Under the pieces are notes generated by a model. It had not been told where the DNA came from, did no database searches, and saw only the letters and a list, made by a program, of their open reading frames with translations. From Bacteroidota bacterium (GTDB lineage Bacteria > Bacteroidota > Bacteroidia > AKYH767-A > OLB10), in the NCBI GenBank assembly GCA_947447155.1, contig CANFIN010000017.1, positions 1 through 35,470 on the forward strand: a stretch of DNA of 35,470 nucleotides, written 5' to 3'. Positions within the stretch are counted from its first letter, which is position 1. Each line of letters starts with the position of its first letter. The translations under genes and the position numbers were made by a program. This document shows positions 25,810-33,222 of the stretch, piece after piece.

Positions 25810-26290
25810 TGTAACTGAAAAAATCGGAGATAAAGTTCATACAGTTTTTTTGGAATATCTTGAAAAAAATAAATTAAGAAAAACTCCTGAGCGTTTTGCT
25901 ATACTTCGTGAGATATATTCTTTTAATGAGCATTTCGATGTTGAATCATTATTTGCACATATGAAAACAAGAAAGTATCATGTTAGTCGAGCAACAATTT
26001 ATAATACGATTGAACATTTATTGAATTGCGAATTAATAACCAAGCATCAGTTTGGTAAAAATATGGCCCAGTTTGAAAAGTCTTATGCCTACAAGCAACA
26101 TGATCATCTTATTTGCCAGGATTGTGAAAAGGTAATGGAGTTTTGTGACCCTAGAATTCAACAAATTCAATCAATGATGGGAGATATATTAGGATTTGAT
26201 GTTACACATCATAGTTTAAACTTATTTGGAAAATGTAATAAGTTAGCGCAAAAAGGGAAATGTGAAAATTTGAAAGCAAAAAACAAGTAA
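25781..26290 (+). CDS. Fur-family metal- or peroxide-responsive transcriptional repressor
   Basis: A 169-residue Fur/PerR-family regulator. The winged helix includes [20 protein letters not shown] and [20 protein letters not shown], the usual recognition-helix region. The dimerisation domain carries the metal-site string [18 protein letters not shown], with HDH and CxxC; a second cysteine pair ([10 protein letters not shown]) sits near the C-terminus. Three in-frame ATGs (25781, 25790, 25802) overlap the end of spoT, the last overlapping its stop by 8 bp; family homology begins only around residue 20, so the start is open. Whether it senses iron, zinc, manganese or peroxide cannot be decided by sequence alone. 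It is the second gene in a run with spoT, a STAS protein and purA. Confidence 0.88.
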   Translation: MDKMKEAMNSVTEKIGDKVHTVFLEYLEKNKLRKTPERFAILREIYSFNEHFDVESLFAHMKTRKYHVSRATIYNTIEHLLNCELITKHQFGKNMAQFEKSYAYKQHDHLICQDCEKVMEFCDPRIQQIQSMMGDILGFDVTHHSLNLFGKCNKLAQKGKCENLKAKNK

Positions 26291-26312
26291 TTTAGCAACA
26301 TATAAAAGCACT

Positions 26313-26660
26313 ATGGAATTCGGGTATAATATCACAAAAAAAGATACTTATTCATTAATAAAATTGAATGGTAATTTAATCGAAAAGAATCAAGCAAATG
26401 ATTTAATGTATGAAATAGATGCGCATCCAGAAGGAAGTCGTTTGAATTTTATAATTGATTTGTCTTCTTTTCAATATATGAATAGCACTGGTTTAAATGT
26501 TCTTTTAAATATTTTATCTAAGGCAAGAAAATCGGGTGGCGAAGCAGTTATTTGCGCTGTGCCTGAAAAAATAAATTCATTGTTGGTGATCACTAAGCTT
26601 AACAATGTTTTTTCTGTTCTAGAAAATGAAGAGGAAGCATCTAAATCATTTGCCAATTAA
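26313..26660 (+). CDS. STAS-domain protein (anti-sigma factor antagonist type)
   Basis: A 115-residue single STAS domain like SpoIIAA and RsbV. The phosphorylation-site region reads IIDLSSFQYMNSTGLNVLLN, where N57-S58-T59-G60-L61 aligns with DSTGL of RsbV, so S58 or T59 could accept phosphate from a partner kinase. The usual Asp before the Ser is Asn here. It follows fur by 22 bp and precedes purA by 8 bp. No anti-sigma kinase, phosphatase or alternative sigma factor lies in the window, so its partner is encoded elsewhere; a non-sigma role is possible. Confidence 0.87.
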   Translation: MEFGYNITKKDTYSLIKLNGNLIEKNQANDLMYEIDAHPEGSRLNFIIDLSSFQYMNSTGLNVLLNILSKARKSGGEAVICAVPEKINSLLVITKLNNVFSVLENEEEASKSFAN

Positions 26661-26668
26661 AATTAATT

Positions 26669-27949
26669 ATGAAAGTTGATGTTTTATTAGGTCTTCAGTG
26701 GGGAGACGAAGGAAAAGGAAAAGTTGTTGATGTGCTAACACCGCGCTATGATGTTATTGCTCGTTTTCAAGGTGGACCAAATGCCGGTCATACATTAGAG
26801 TTTGAAGGAACAAAACATGTGTTGCATACTATACCTTCTGGTATTTTTCATGATGGAAAAAGTAATGTGATTGGTAATGGAGTTGTAATTGACCCCGTTG
26901 TTTTTAAAAAAGAAATTGATGCCCTTGTTAGCCGCGGTGTGAATGTAAAAAGCAATTTGAAAATTTCCCGCAAAGCACATTTGATTATACCGTCACATCG
27001 CTTGATTGATGCTGCTTCTGAAGCGGCAAAGGGAAAGGAAAAAATTGGTTCTACTTTAAAAGGTATCGGTCCTGCGTACATGGACAAAACCGGAAGAAAT
27101 GGTTTGCGCGTTGGTGACATTGAGCATCCTGATTTCTTATCGAATTATAAAAAATTAGTTGATAAGCACATTGCTATTTTAAAGCAATATGATTTTGAAT
27201 ATGATTTGCCCGCTATGGAGCAAGGGTTTTTCGAAGGTATTGCAATGTTAAATGATTTGACTTTAATTGATAGTGAATACGAGTTAAACAGAAATGTTCG
27301 CAATGGGCAATCAGTGTTGGCTGAAGGTGCACAAGGCTCTTTGCTCGACATAGATTTTGGATCATACCCATTTGTTACTTCTTCTCATACAGTAACAGCT
27401 GGTACTTGCATTGGTCTAGGCGTTCCGCCATCATCAATTGGTGAGGTATATGGAATATTCAAGGCGTATTGTACTCGTGTAGGAAGCGGACCATTTCCAA
27501 CTGAGTTATTCGACGAAACGGGGGAGACATTAAGAAAGCGAGGTAATGAATTCGGTTCAACAACAGGTAGAGCTCGTCGTTGTGGATGGCTTGATTTGCC
27601 AGCGCTGAATTATGCGATTATGCTTAATGGCGTTACGCAGCTTATTATGATGAAATCAGATGTATTAAGTGGTTTCGATCAAATAAAAGTTTGTACGCAC
27701 TATAAATACAGAGGTAAGGTTATCGATTATGTGCCATACGATGTAGTGAATGAGCCTATCGAGCCGGTCTATGAAGAGTTAGAAGGATGGAGTGAAGATC
27801 TAACTGGTTATAATGATTTAGAAAAGTTGCCGCAGGCATTTTTAAACTATATTTCTTATATCGAAAATGCAACAGGATTACCAATTACTATTTTGTCGGT
27901 TGGCCCAGATCGAAAACAAACAATGGTGCGTGAAGAGGTTTTTAAATAA
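26669..27949 (+). CDS. purA: Adenylosuccinate synthetase
   Basis: A 426-residue PurA, standard length, catalysing GTP-dependent joining of IMP and aspartate to adenylosuccinate, the first committed step to AMP. The N-terminal GLQWGDEGKGKVVDVL is the GTP-binding signature with the catalytic Asp and Lys, and GGPNAGHTLEF carries the catalytic His. STLKGIGPAYMDKTGRNG, LAEGAQGSLLDIDFGSYP and GSTTGRARRCGWLDL are further family blocks. It begins 8 bp after the STAS gene. PurA is a known target of (p)ppGpp inhibition in E. coli, so sharing a transcript with spoT has a plausible physiological link, although co-regulation here is inference. Confidence 0.97.
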   Translation: MKVDVLLGLQWGDEGKGKVVDVLTPRYDVIARFQGGPNAGHTLEFEGTKHVLHTIPSGIFHDGKSNVIGNGVVIDPVVFKKEIDALVSRGVNVKSNLKISRKAHLIIPSHRLIDAASEAAKGKEKIGSTLKGIGPAYMDKTGRNGLRVGDIEHPDFLSNYKKLVDKHIAILKQYDFEYDLPAMEQGFFEGIAMLNDLTLIDSEYELNRNVRNGQSVLAEGAQGSLLDIDFGSYPFVTSSHTVTAGTCIGLGVPPSSIGEVYGIFKAYCTRVGSGPFPTELFDETGETLRKRGNEFGSTTGRARRCGWLDLPALNYAIMLNGVTQLIMMKSDVLSGFDQIKVCTHYKYRGKVIDYVPYDVVNEPIEPVYEELEGWSEDLTGYNDLEKLPQAFLNYISYIENATGLPITILSVGPDRKQTMVREEVFK

Positions 27950-27960
27950 CTAAAATGTAA

Positions 27961-29523
27961 ATGATGACTTTAAGTCAGTGTGTTACAAATATTAAAAGTT
28001 CGTATAGCTATTCTGTACGAACTTTTCTGCTTGTTATACTGACCATTTTTTTTATTAATAATGGGTACGCGCAAATTAATGGAAAGCCTATTGAAATTGT
28101 TCAGGCCGGTTCTTTAGAAGGGATTAAATTCAATGGTATTGAAGTTAGACGCTTAATAGGGGATGTGATTTTTCGCCAGGAAAACACTTTGATGTATTGC
28201 GATTCAGCCTTGTTCTATGAAGTGAATAATACAATTGATGCTTACGGTGCTATTCGTATTGAAGGGCCACAGGCAAAATTAAGTGGCGATGTTTTACATT
28301 ATGACGGGAAAACTAAAAATGCTCAGATAACAGGAAAAGAAGTGCATCTTACAGATAGTAAAATGGTACTATCTACAACTACCCTCTATTATGATTTGAG
28401 TAATGACGTTGGGTCTTATTTTCAAGGAGGATCAGTAAAAGATAAAGAAAACACTTTGACGAGTGATATTGGCTATTATTATGCCCGTAACAAAGAAGTT
28501 TTTTTTAAAGGCAAGGTAAAGCTGAATAACCCTCGATATGTCATGAATTCAGACACATTGAAATATAACACCATTAATAAAACTGCTTTTTTTTATGGAC
28601 CTACATCTATAAGAAGCACCAACAAAGAAGGCGGATATATTTACTGTGAAAATGGATGGTATAATACCCAAACGGAGAAATCAATTTTTGGTAAAAATGC
28701 CTATATCGTATCAAAAGAAAATAAATTACAAGGGGATTCGATTTTTTATGATAGGGTCGAGGGAGTAGGTAAAGCATGGAAGCATGTTTTTATTACAGAT
28801 ACAGTTCAGAAGATAATTGTAGCAGGGGAATATGCCTACATGAATGAAAAAAAAGGGAACTCATTTGTGACGGGAAATTGTTCTTTAATAAAAATTTTTG
28901 AAAAAGATTCGATGTTTATGCATGCCGATACTTTATACGCGCAGCAGGACCCATTGAAAAAGCAGAAAAAGTATTTTGCTTATCATAAAGTAAAAATTTT
29001 TAAAAATGATTTGCAAGGTTGTTGTGACTCATTAATTTATAATACTACTGATTCTACAATATCATTTTATAAGAATCCTGTATTATGGAATAATAAAAAC
29101 CAGCTAACAGCAGAATTTATTAAGCTTGAGATTTTCAACAATGAGCTGCATAAAATGTATTTAAATGAAAATGCATTTATAATTGGTCAAGAAGATTCAC
29201 TCCGTTTTAATCAGATTAAAGGAAGGGATATGGTAGGGAAATTCGTAAATAGCAAACTTGATTTAATAAAAGTAGCGGGTAATGGTCAAACAGTATACTT
29301 TATCAGAAATAAGCAACAACAACTGACCGGAGTAAATAAAGCCGATTGCAGTGATATGAATATTTATATAGCTGACAGTAAAGTTAAAAAGATAGCATTG
29401 ATAAATGAACCAGATGCAGTGCTTCTTCCGATTAAAGATGCATTAGAAAGTGATATTAAATTGCGCGACTTTAAATGGCTGGAGGGAATTAGGCCAAAAA
29501 CGAAGGAAGATATTTTTTTGTAA
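27961..29523 (+). CDS. OstA/LptA-like organic solvent tolerance family protein
   Basis: A 520-residue exported protein. A hydrophobic export signal lies near residues 21-38 (TFLLVILTIFFINNGYAQ), preceded by an unusually long N-terminal region, so an internal start is possible. The mature part consists of repeated short beta-strand units such as GDVIFRQENTLMYCDSALFY, YGAIRIEGPQAKLSGDVLHY and GYYYARNKEVFFKGKVKLN, the beta-jellyroll repeat of the OstA/LptA domain that carries lipopolysaccharide across the periplasm. It is much longer than E. coli LptA and lacks an obvious LptD barrel, as in OstA-like proteins of Bacteroidota. It starts 11 bp after purA and may end that transcript. A role in LPS transport is inferred from the domain. 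Confidence 0.87.
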   Translation: MMTLSQCVTNIKSSYSYSVRTFLLVILTIFFINNGYAQINGKPIEIVQAGSLEGIKFNGIEVRRLIGDVIFRQENTLMYCDSALFYEVNNTIDAYGAIRIEGPQAKLSGDVLHYDGKTKNAQITGKEVHLTDSKMVLSTTTLYYDLSNDVGSYFQGGSVKDKENTLTSDIGYYYARNKEVFFKGKVKLNNPRYVMNSDTLKYNTINKTAFFYGPTSIRSTNKEGGYIYCENGWYNTQTEKSIFGKNAYIVSKENKLQGDSIFYDRVEGVGKAWKHVFITDTVQKIIVAGEYAYMNEKKGNSFVTGNCSLIKIFEKDSMFMHADTLYAQQDPLKKQKKYFAYHKVKIFKNDLQGCCDSLIYNTTDSTISFYKNPVLWNNKNQLTAEFIKLEIFNNELHKMYLNENAFIIGQEDSLRFNQIKGRDMVGKFVNSKLDLIKVAGNGQTVYFIRNKQQQLTGVNKADCSDMNIYIADSKVKKIALINEPDAVLLPIKDALESDIKLRDFKWLEGIRPKTKEDIFL

Positions 29524-29589
29524 ATCCATAGCATAAATACTCTTTTAAATTATTTCGTATTAGTTTTCACCAATGCCAACCTCTTTCAT

Positions 29590-29597
29590 TAAATTTG
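29590..29597 (+). promoter_or_regulatory. Putative -7 promoter element of cinA
   Basis: TAAATTTG matches TAnnTTTG and ends 15 nt before the ATG at 29613. It lies in the 89-bp gap after the OstA-like gene. No TTG at the -33 position was found. Confidence 0.45.
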
Positions 29598-29612
29598 AAA
29601 GATTTTTTAAAT

Positions 29613-30857
29613 ATGATTGCAGAGATAATTACAATAGGTGACGAATTATTAATTGGCCAAGTGGTGGACACTAACTCTGCGTGGATGGGGCAGGTGTTAA
29701 ATCTGGCAGGAATTAAAATCAACAGGATCACTTCTATTTCAGATAATCGCGATGAAATTCTAAGTACTTTAAAAGAAGCTTCATTGCGTGCTAATTTGGT
29801 TTTAATAACTGGTGGCCTTGGACCTACAAATGATGATATTACCAAGAAAACGCTAGCAGATTATTTTAATGTAAAAATGCGCTTTGACGAAAAAGCGTTG
29901 GAAGATATAGTTCATTTATTTTCAATTCGCGGCAGGGAAGTGTCAGAAGTAAATCGATTGCAAGCAGAAGTTCCATCAAATTGTATAACTCTTTATAATA
30001 AAGTAGGCACTGCACCAGGGATGTGGTTTGATGAAAAAAATGTAGTATTTGTATGTATGCCGGGTGTTCCATATGAAATGAAATATTTAATGGAGCAGGA
30101 GGTTTTGCCTAGAATTAAAACGAGATTTAAAACTCCGTTTATCGTTCATAGTACTATTCTAACATTTGGAATTGGAGAGAGCTTTCTTTCCGAGAAAATC
30201 GCTGCCTTTGAAAATTCGCTCCCGCCAACAATTAAATTGGCTTATTTACCTAGTGCCGGATCTGTTCGCTTAAGGTTGTCTGGTACTGGAGATAATGAAG
30301 ATCAACTAAGGCTGCAATTGAAAAGCCTTGTTGAGAACATTAAGGGACTTGTAGGTGAATATATTTATGGCTTTGAAAAAGATGAAATGCCACAAGTAGT
30401 TGGTGATTTATTAAAATCAAAAAAATACACCTTTGCAACTGCTGAAAGTTGTTCTGGTGGTTTTATGGCGCATTTGATAACATCTATTCCAGGAAGTTCA
30501 GCTTATTATATGGGTTCGTCGGTAACATATTCGAATGAAAGTAAAACACAACTTTTAAATATCCCAACAGCGCTGATTGAAAAGCATGGTGCGGTAAGTG
30601 AGCCTGTAGTTTTGGCAATGGTTGAATCAGTTAAAAAACTATTTAATGTTGACTGTGCAGTAGCAACAACAGGGATTGCCGGCCCCGGTGGAGGAACAGT
30701 AGAAAAGCCGGTGGGAACAGTTTGGGTTGGGGTAAGCACGCCGAAAGGAACAAAAACCTTTTTACTTAAATTGGGAGATAATAGACTTAGAACCATTGAG
30801 ATTGCAGCACTTAGCGGTCTAAACTTCTTGCGGAAGGAGTTATTAAATTTAGAATAA
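29613..30857 (+). CDS. cinA: CinA-family protein (MoaB-like domain plus nicotinamide-nucleotide amidohydrolase)
   Basis: A 414-residue two-domain CinA. The N-terminal molybdopterin-binding-like (COG1058) domain starts IAEIITIGDELLIGQVVDTN and includes ITGGLGPTNDDITKKTLADY and MPGVPYEMKYLMEQEVLPR; in studied homologues it acts as ADP-ribose pyrophosphatase. The C-terminal domain (from about residue 255) has TFATAESCSGGFMAHLITS and ATTGIAGPGGGTVEKPVGTV, the PncC-type NMN deamidase signature. Together these serve pyridine-nucleotide salvage. The ATG at 29613 is preferred to a TTG at 29595 because the TTG lies inside the promoter element and the family begins at MIAEI. It precedes the rpmB region, as in many Bacteroidota. 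Confidence 0.95.
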   Translation: MIAEIITIGDELLIGQVVDTNSAWMGQVLNLAGIKINRITSISDNRDEILSTLKEASLRANLVLITGGLGPTNDDITKKTLADYFNVKMRFDEKALEDIVHLFSIRGREVSEVNRLQAEVPSNCITLYNKVGTAPGMWFDEKNVVFVCMPGVPYEMKYLMEQEVLPRIKTRFKTPFIVHSTILTFGIGESFLSEKIAAFENSLPPTIKLAYLPSAGSVRLRLSGTGDNEDQLRLQLKSLVENIKGLVGEYIYGFEKDEMPQVVGDLLKSKKYTFATAESCSGGFMAHLITSIPGSSAYYMGSSVTYSNESKTQLLNIPTALIEKHGAVSEPVVLAMVESVKKLFNVDCAVATTGIAGPGGGTVEKPVGTVWVGVSTPKGTKTFLLKLGDNRLRTIEIAALSGLNFLRKELLNLE

Positions 30858-30886
30858 AAACACATTTTAAATAATTAAATAAAAAA

Positions 30887-30928
30887 TACAAGAGGTGCTT
30901 GTACATAAAACAAAATTTACTAAATTTG
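30887..30928 (+). promoter_or_regulatory. Putative rpmB promoter with overlapping inverted repeat
   Basis: TTG (30899-30901), a 19-bp spacer and TAAATTTG (30921-30928) match the Bacteroidota promoter well. A dyad TACAAG (30887-30892)/CTTGTA (30898-30903) with a 5-nt centre covers the -33 element and could be an operator. Initiation would give a leader of about 15 nt before the ATG at 30949. Confidence 0.6.
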
Positions 30929-30948
30929 CCTTCCAATAAAGAAAAGTC

Positions 30949-31182
30949 ATGTCTAGAATTTGTGATTTAACCGGAAAACAAGCAATTACCGGTAATAAAG
31001 TTAGCCACTCAAACCGCAAAACAAAGCGTCGTTTTAACCCGAATTTACAGGTTAAGAAATTTTACTTACCTGAAACAGGAGAGTGGATTACATTGAAAGT
31101 TAGCACATCAGCTCTAAGAACGATTAATAAAATCGGAATTACGGAAGCGATTACACGCGCTATCGTAAAAGGAGCATTGTAA
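30949..31182 (+). CDS. rpmB: 50S ribosomal protein bL28
   Basis: A 77-residue bL28, starting MSRICDLTGKQAITGNKVSH and continuing with the family block SNRKTKRRFNPNLQVKKFYL; it binds 23S rRNA in the large subunit. Only one cysteine is present, so this is the zinc-free (C-) form. In other Bacteroidota rpmB is followed directly by rpmG; here the M24 peptidase gene lies between them. It has its own strong promoter and is followed by a hairpin region that overlaps the next gene. Confidence 0.97.
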   Translation: MSRICDLTGKQAITGNKVSHSNRKTKRRFNPNLQVKKFYLPETGEWITLKVSTSALRTINKIGITEAITRAIVKGAL

Positions 31183-31196
31183 TAATTATTATATAA

Positions 31197-31268
31197 CGGT
31201 TGAAAGAACCGGTAGATTACGATTTTGATTAGATTTGAATCATGAAAAGTAATCTGTCGGTTTTTTTT
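31197..31268 (+). promoter_or_regulatory. Terminator-like hairpin overlapping the promoter and first codons of the M24 peptidase gene
   Basis: A 5' arm AACCGGTAGATTAC (31207-31220) pairs with GTAATCTGTCGGTT (31249-31262), 14 bp with two G-U pairs, extendable to about 19 bp by A-U and G-U pairs to 31202/31267. The 3' arm runs into T8 (31261-31268). The 28-nt loop contains a -7 element and the ATG at 31242. A shorter hairpin CGGTT (31197-31201)/AACCG (31207-31211) competes for the same 5' arm. It may end rpmB readthrough inside the next gene. Confidence 0.6.
31230..31237 (+). promoter_or_regulatory. Putative -7 promoter element of the M24 peptidase gene
   Basis: TAGATTTG matches TAnnTTTG and ends 4 nt before the ATG at 31242. 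A transcript from here would be leaderless and would lack the 5' arm of the surrounding hairpin. No good -33 element was seen. Confidence 0.45.
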
Positions 31269-32621
31269 ATTTTACTACCAACACTATTTTTTGGTCAAAG
31301 TGCCGATGTTGATTTATTGCCGGCTTCTTTTTTCAAGGCGAATAGAACACAATTTATTGCGCAAATGCCCGCTCATTCGGTTGCGATTTTTTTTGCAAAC
31401 CCAATAAGAAACAGAAGTAATGATGTCGATTATCAGTACAGCCAAAACCCTAACTTTTATTATCTGACTGGTTTTCGTGATCCAGATGCGGTTTTGTTAT
31501 TATTCAAAGAGGAGAAAACTTTTGATAGTAACAAAGGTGTTCATGAGCTTCTTTTTATAAGGCCTAAAGATAAATCTGAAGAAATGTGGGCAGGAAAAAG
31601 GTCTGGGATTTCGGAGGCTCAAAAGATTACCGATATTAGGGCTGTTTATACAACAACAGCGTTTAATGAATTCGGAATTGACTTTACGAAATTCGAAGAG
31701 GTCTGGGTTGAATATCCATTGCAACCTAATACCGAAGGGCGTTCAAAGATTGCATTAAAAAACCTGGTGGATGATTTTAATAAAAAGCTTTTACCTCAAA
31801 ATATCGTCGATGAAATAAAGCCAATAAAAATAATGGCGAGTTGCAGAGAAGTTAAACAGAATGAAGAAATTGCATTGGTTCAAAGAGCAATAGACATATC
31901 AGTTGAAGGATTCATTGAATTAATGAAGGCGATTAAACCTGGCTTTAAGGAGTATCAGGCACAAGCAATCGTAGAGTATTTTGTAAAAAACAATGGTGGC
32001 GAATATCAAGGGTATCCTTCAATTTGTGGAGGTGCGGGAAATAGTTGTATTTTACATTACCAAGATAATCGCGACTCATTAAAGTCGGGAGATTTGCTTT
32101 TAGCCGATATGGGTGGCGCGTATCACGGATATACAGCAGATATAACCAGAACATTTCCTGTTAATGGAAAATTTACAGATGAACAAAAGTTGATTTACAA
32201 TTTGGTCCTTAAGGCACAAGAAGCCGGGATTGCAGTTTGTTTACCTGGGAAGTCTTTCAGAGCAACCCACGAAGCTACTTTTGACATTATTTCGAAAGGA
32301 CTGGTTCAGTTAGGAATCATTAAAAATGATAAGGAAGCTGACCAATACTTTATGCATGGAACTAGTCACTATCTTGGATTGGATGTGCACGATGCAGGAA
32401 CTTATGGGCCATTAAAAGCAGGGACAATAATTACTGTTGAACCGGGTATCTATATCCCACAGGGGTCGCCCTGCGATAAAAAATGGTGGGACATTGGAGT
32501 GAGGATTGAAGATGATATATTAATAAATGAAAAGGGTCCTGCGACTAATTTGTCGGGCAGATTGCCAAGAGAGATAGATGAAATCGAACAATTAATGCTT
32601 CAGCAGTCGTATTTTAAATAA
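31242..32621 (+). CDS. pepP: Exported Xaa-Pro aminopeptidase (M24B family)
   Basis: A 459-residue aminopeptidase P-type enzyme that removes N-terminal residues preceding proline. An N-terminal Sec signal peptide (SVFFILLPTLFFGQSA) indicates export, unlike E. coli PepP. An AMP_N domain follows (about 25-180; NPNFYYLTGFRDPDAVLLLF), then the pita-bread catalytic domain. The five metal ligands are all present: D289 (LLADMGG), D300 (TADITRTF), H376 (HGTSHYLGLDVHD), E400 (VEPGIYIP) and E423 (VRIEDD). The gene separates rpmB from rpmG. Its first codons form the 3' arm of a terminator-like hairpin, and the T-run of that hairpin encodes the Phe codons of the signal peptide. Confidence 0.93.
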   Translation: MKSNLSVFFILLPTLFFGQSADVDLLPASFFKANRTQFIAQMPAHSVAIFFANPIRNRSNDVDYQYSQNPNFYYLTGFRDPDAVLLLFKEEKTFDSNKGVHELLFIRPKDKSEEMWAGKRSGISEAQKITDIRAVYTTTAFNEFGIDFTKFEEVWVEYPLQPNTEGRSKIALKNLVDDFNKKLLPQNIVDEIKPIKIMASCREVKQNEEIALVQRAIDISVEGFIELMKAIKPGFKEYQAQAIVEYFVKNNGGEYQGYPSICGGAGNSCILHYQDNRDSLKSGDLLLADMGGAYHGYTADITRTFPVNGKFTDEQKLIYNLVLKAQEAGIAVCLPGKSFRATHEATFDIISKGLVQLGIIKNDKEADQYFMHGTSHYLGLDVHDAGTYGPLKAGTIITVEPGIYIPQGSPCDKKWWDIGVRIEDDILINEKGPATNLSGRLPREIDEIEQLMLQQSYFK

Positions 32622-32699
32622 CATTGGTTCTCATTTGTAGAGTGTAAATTGCTCAATGCGAAAAAAATCGGGAGTTTTTGACTTTTTAGATAAATACTA

Positions 32700-32731
32700 T
32701 TTGTGATTTTAGGAAAACTATATTATCTTTG
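32700..32731 (+). promoter_or_regulatory. Putative rpmG promoter
   Basis: TTTG (32700-32703), a 20-bp spacer and TATCTTTG (32724-32731) closely match the Bacteroidota consensus. A small hairpin CCCTT/AAGGG (32736-32740 and 32745-32749) lies at the expected start of the transcript, and a TGATTT-T-AAATCA palindrome (32757-32769) abuts the rpmG start codon. Confidence 0.65.
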
Positions 32732-32768
32732 CATCCCCTTAAGAAAGGGACTTAATTGATTTTAAATC

Positions 32769-32951
32769 ATGGCAAAGAAAGGTAACCGAGTACAAGTGAT
32801 TATGGAGTGCACTGAGCATAAGAACAGTGGCATGCCTGGAACATCACGCTACATCACTACAAAAAACAAGAAAAACACAACTGAGCGTTTAGAATTAAAG
32901 AAATTCAATCGTATCTTAAAGCGTGTAACAGTTCATAAAGAAATTAAATAA
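32769..32951 (+). CDS. rpmG: 50S ribosomal protein bL33
   Basis: A 60-residue bL33 ([20 protein letters not shown] ... [18 protein letters not shown]), part of the large subunit near the E site. It has a single cysteine, so it is the zinc-independent form, matching the zinc-free bL28 at 30949. It has its own promoter and is followed 29 bp later by the DUF4295 gene, the standard Bacteroidota order. Confidence 0.97.
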   Translation: MAKKGNRVQVIMECTEHKNSGMPGTSRYITTKNKKNTTERLELKKFNRILKRVTVHKEIK

Positions 32952-32980
32952 ACCGGGGTTTCCCTTAAAATCATCACAAC

Positions 32981-33136
32981 ATGGCAAAGAAAGTAGTTGC
33001 GACACTAAAGACCGGTAAAGGTAAAGAGTTCTCAAAAGTAATTAAGATGGTGAAGTCGCCTTTAACAGGTGCTTACGCTTTCAAATCAGAAGTCGTTCAC
33101 AATGATCATGTGAAAGATTTCTTAAAAGAAAAATAA
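32981..33136 (+). CDS. Small basic DUF4295 family protein, probable ribosomal component
   Basis: A 51-residue ORF beginning MAKKVVATLKTGKGKEFSKV and ending HNDHVKDFLKEK, rich in lysine. It matches the DUF4295 family, found after rpmG and before ftsY in Bacteroidota. From memory, the Flavobacterium johnsoniae ribosome structure contains an extra large-subunit protein (called bL38) that may correspond to this family; I could not check that identity. It is too short for many gene finders. It shares a transcript with rpmG and is followed by a clear terminator, consistent with a ribosomal role. Confidence 0.88.
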   Translation: MAKKVVATLKTGKGKEFSKVIKMVKSPLTGAYAFKSEVVHNDHVKDFLKEK

Positions 33137-33165
33137 TAACTGGCAATCAACCTGCCTATGAAATT

Positions 33166-33197
33166 AGCTTCTTTCTATGAAAGGAGCTTTTTTTATT
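33166..33197 (+). terminator. Rho-independent terminator of the rpmG-DUF4295 unit
   Basis: A 10-bp stem AGCTTCTTTC/GAAAGGAGCT (33166-33175 and 33179-33188, one G-U pair) with a 3-nt loop is followed by a run of seven T. It lies 29 bp after the DUF4295 stop and 26 bp before ftsY. Confidence 0.85.
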
Positions 33198-33222
33198 ACA
33201 GTAATATTCGATATTTTTAAAG

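Noticed and set aside
30506-30865. 119-codon reverse-strand frame over the end of cinA
   Set aside because: Antisense to the conserved PncC domain, and Pro/Ser/Thr-rich composition typical of an antisense shadow.
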